Positions 62,675-64,000 of a stretch of 64,000 bases of DNA are shown here, piece by piece (position 1 is the first letter of the stretch; every line of letters begins with the position of its first letter). The notes beneath the pieces are model-generated. The model did not search any database. It had not been told where the DNA came from and was given only the letters and a program-made list of their open reading frames with translations. Source of the DNA: Limnobacter parvus (lineage in GTDB: Bacteria > Pseudomonadota > Gammaproteobacteria > Burkholderiales > Burkholderiaceae_B); NCBI RefSeq assembly GCF_024623725.1, contig NZ_JANKHG010000017.1:163265-227264 (forward strand), read 5' to 3'. The position numbers and the translations under genes were made by a program.

Positions 62675-63034
62675 GTGAATTTAGAGTCTTATTTTCCAGT
62701 GTTGTTGTTCATCCTCGTGGGGATCGGTGTAGGCGGTGGCGCCATGCTGGCCGGCCGAGTACTCGCCCCCCATCGCCCAGATGGGCAAAAACTTTCTCCC
62801 TACGAGTGTGGTTTTGAAGCGTTTGAAGACGCTCGCATGCAATTTGATGTGCGCTACTACCTCGTTGCTATTCTGTTTATTTTGTTCGATCTTGAAATCG
62901 CCTTCCTGTTTCCCTGGGCAGTAGCCTATCGTGAAATTGGCCCGGTCGGTTTTTGGGCAATGATGATTTTCCTTGGTGTTTTGGTGGTGGGTTTCATTTA
63001 CGAATGGACCCGCGGTGCGCTGGACTGGGAATAA
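62675..63034 (+). CDS. nuoA: NADH-quinone oxidoreductase subunit A
   Basis: A 119-residue membrane subunit of respiratory complex I with three membrane segments. The NuoA signature is clear ([40 protein letters not shown]). The start is GTG 62675 with GGGAG 5 bases upstream. It is the first gene of the nuo operon. The promoter is expected in the 62634-62674 stretch or in the upstream transcript. Confidence 0.97.
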   Translation: MNLESYFPVLLFILVGIGVGGGAMLAGRVLAPHRPDGQKLSPYECGFEAFEDARMQFDVRYYLVAILFILFDLEIAFLFPWAVAYREIGPVGFWAMMIFLGVLVVGFIYEWTRGALDWE

Positions 63035-63076
63035 GCGGGCAATTAGTCGCTCCACTTTTGTGAAGGTAGTAAGCAA

Positions 63077-63553
63077 ATGGGTATTGACGGCGTTTTAAAC
63101 GAAGGTTTTATCACCACCACGGCTGATAAATTGATCAACTGGGGGCGCACGGGCTCGCTTTGGCCGATGACTTTTGGTTTGGCCTGTTGCGCGGTTGAAA
63201 TGATGCATGCAGGGGCAAGTCGTTACGACCTTGACCGCTTTGGCATTATTTTCCGCCCAAGCCCGCGTCAATCCGACCTCATGATTGTAGCGGGCACGCT
63301 GTGCAACAAAATGGCGCCTGCGCTTCGCAAGGTTTACGACCAGATGGCCGAGCCCCGCTGGGTGCTTTCCATGGGTTCCTGTGCGAACGGTGGCGGCTAT
63401 TACCATTACTCCTACTCCGTGGTTCGTGGTTGTGACCGGATTGTTCCTGTTGATGTTTACGTTCCTGGCTGCCCGCCCACCGCGGAAGCCTTGATGTATG
63501 GCTTGCTGCAGTTACAAAACAAAATCAAAACCACTTCAACGATTGCGCGATAA
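63077..63553 (+). CDS. nuoB: NADH-quinone oxidoreductase subunit B
   Basis: A 158-residue peripheral subunit that holds the N2 [4Fe-4S] cluster at the quinone site. The four cysteine ligands are visible: the adjacent pair in LACCAVEMM, one in MGSCANGGG and one in [10 protein letters not shown]. It follows nuoA by 42 bp and precedes nuoC by 12 bp. Confidence 0.97.
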   Translation: MGIDGVLNEGFITTTADKLINWGRTGSLWPMTFGLACCAVEMMHAGASRYDLDRFGIIFRPSPRQSDLMIVAGTLCNKMAPALRKVYDQMAEPRWVLSMGSCANGGGYYHYSYSVVRGCDRIVPVDVYVPGCPPTAEALMYGLLQLQNKIKTTSTIAR

Positions 63554-63565
63554 GGGGATTTGGCC

Positions 63566-64000
63566 ATGACTGAAAATCAATCCCTGAATCTTCAAAAGCT
63601 GAGCAATGATTTGATCGCCGCATTGGGTGATCGAGTCATTGAGTGCAAAATCGCGTTCAATGAAATTAACCTGACAGTGAAAGCAGACTCTTACCTCGAG
63701 GCTTGCACCATTCTTCGTGATGATGAAAACCTGAAGTTCGAGCAGTTGCTAGACCTGTGCGGCGTGGATCGCAGTGAATACGGCAATGAATTGAATGAAT
63801 CGCAGCGTTTTTGGGTGGTTTGCCAACTGCTGTCTGTGTCCAAGAATCAGCGTGTGCGCCTGAAGGTGTGCTGCCCAGATGACGATTTGCCCACCGTGGC
63901 TTCTGTCATCGATGTGTGGTCTTCAGCCAATTGGTACGAGCGTGAAGCGTTTGATTTGTACGGCATCGTATTTGAAGGTCACCCCGACTTGCGTCGCATT
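63566..64000 (+). CDS. nuoC: NADH-quinone oxidoreductase subunit C (5' part, cut by window end)
   Basis: The first 145 codons of the complex I 30-kDa subunit, open to the right edge. Typical regions are [13 protein letters not shown] and [26 protein letters not shown]. It starts at ATG 63566 with AAGGGGAT upstream and continues past the window. NuoC lies in the hydrophilic arm of complex I. The rest of the nuo operon is expected to follow. Confidence 0.96.
   Translation, partial: MTENQSLNLQKLSNDLIAALGDRVIECKIAFNEINLTVKADSYLEACTILRDDENLKFEQLLDLCGVDRSEYGNELNESQRFWVVCQLLSVSKNQRVRLKVCCPDDDLPTVASVIDVWSSANWYEREAFDLYGIVFEGHPDLRRI

Overview
The window looks like chromosomal DNA of a betaproteobacterium of the order Burkholderiales. 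The right half has a gene order typical of that group: ilvB-ilvH-ilvC, psd-pssA-leuA, rpsO-pnp, a quinone oxidoreductase, tpiA-secG-tRNA-Leu and the start of a nuo operon. The moderate GC content, the sigma factor-DUF3619-DUF3106-RDD block and the heavy investment in c-type cytochromes would fit a Limnobacter-like organism, but genus is an inference. No insertion sequence, prophage, CRISPR array or rRNA was seen.

Positions 1-4094 (+): the end of an unknown protein with a tandem EPPPV repeat, a double-FecR exported protein and a CHASE2 receptor-type class III nucleotidyl cyclase. Positions 4125-18420 (-): a tight seven-gene operon and the most unusual part of the window. In transcription order it encodes a membrane cytochrome b-like protein, a membrane-anchored decaheme cytochrome c, a tandem GlcG/HbpS-domain lipoprotein, an SH3-domain outer-membrane beta-barrel, a decaheme cytochrome fused to LVIVD beta-propeller repeats, a pentaheme cytochrome, and a cytoplasmic flavoprotein carrying two cyclic-nucleotide-binding domains and a 16-cysteine polyferredoxin tail. 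Together these carry 25 predicted c-type heme sites plus a possible quinol module and an outer-membrane barrel. This suggests an electron conduit across the envelope, unlike the standard Mtr systems.

Positions 18551-25406 (+): a divergent cytochrome c maturation operon (ccmI, a fused ccmA-ccmB, ccmC, D, E, F, G, H), which would supply heme attachment for the cytochromes next door. Positions 25483-29801 (+): two small lipoproteins, a PAS protein and an orphan CheB-CheR-PAS signalling protein. Positions 29855-35436: mostly minus-strand genes (ettA, a FAD oxidoreductase, a saccharopine dehydrogenase-like protein and an SRPBCC protein), with a BamE-like lipoprotein on the plus strand. Positions 35826-46128 (+): fadE, an MFS transporter, the prkA-yeaH-spoVR stress cluster and a CobC-like aminotransferase homologue that lacks the catalytic lysine. 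Positions 46125-48129 (-): RDD, DUF3106, DUF3619 and an ECF-type sigma factor.

Positions 48232-64000 (+) are mainly housekeeping: branched-chain amino acid synthesis with a long structured leader, a large catalase, phosphatidylethanolamine synthesis, leuA, rpsO, pnp, a quinone oxidoreductase, tpiA, secG, tRNA-Leu(GAG), and nuoA, nuoB and a truncated nuoC. A near-palindrome of about 190 bp lies between pssA and leuA.
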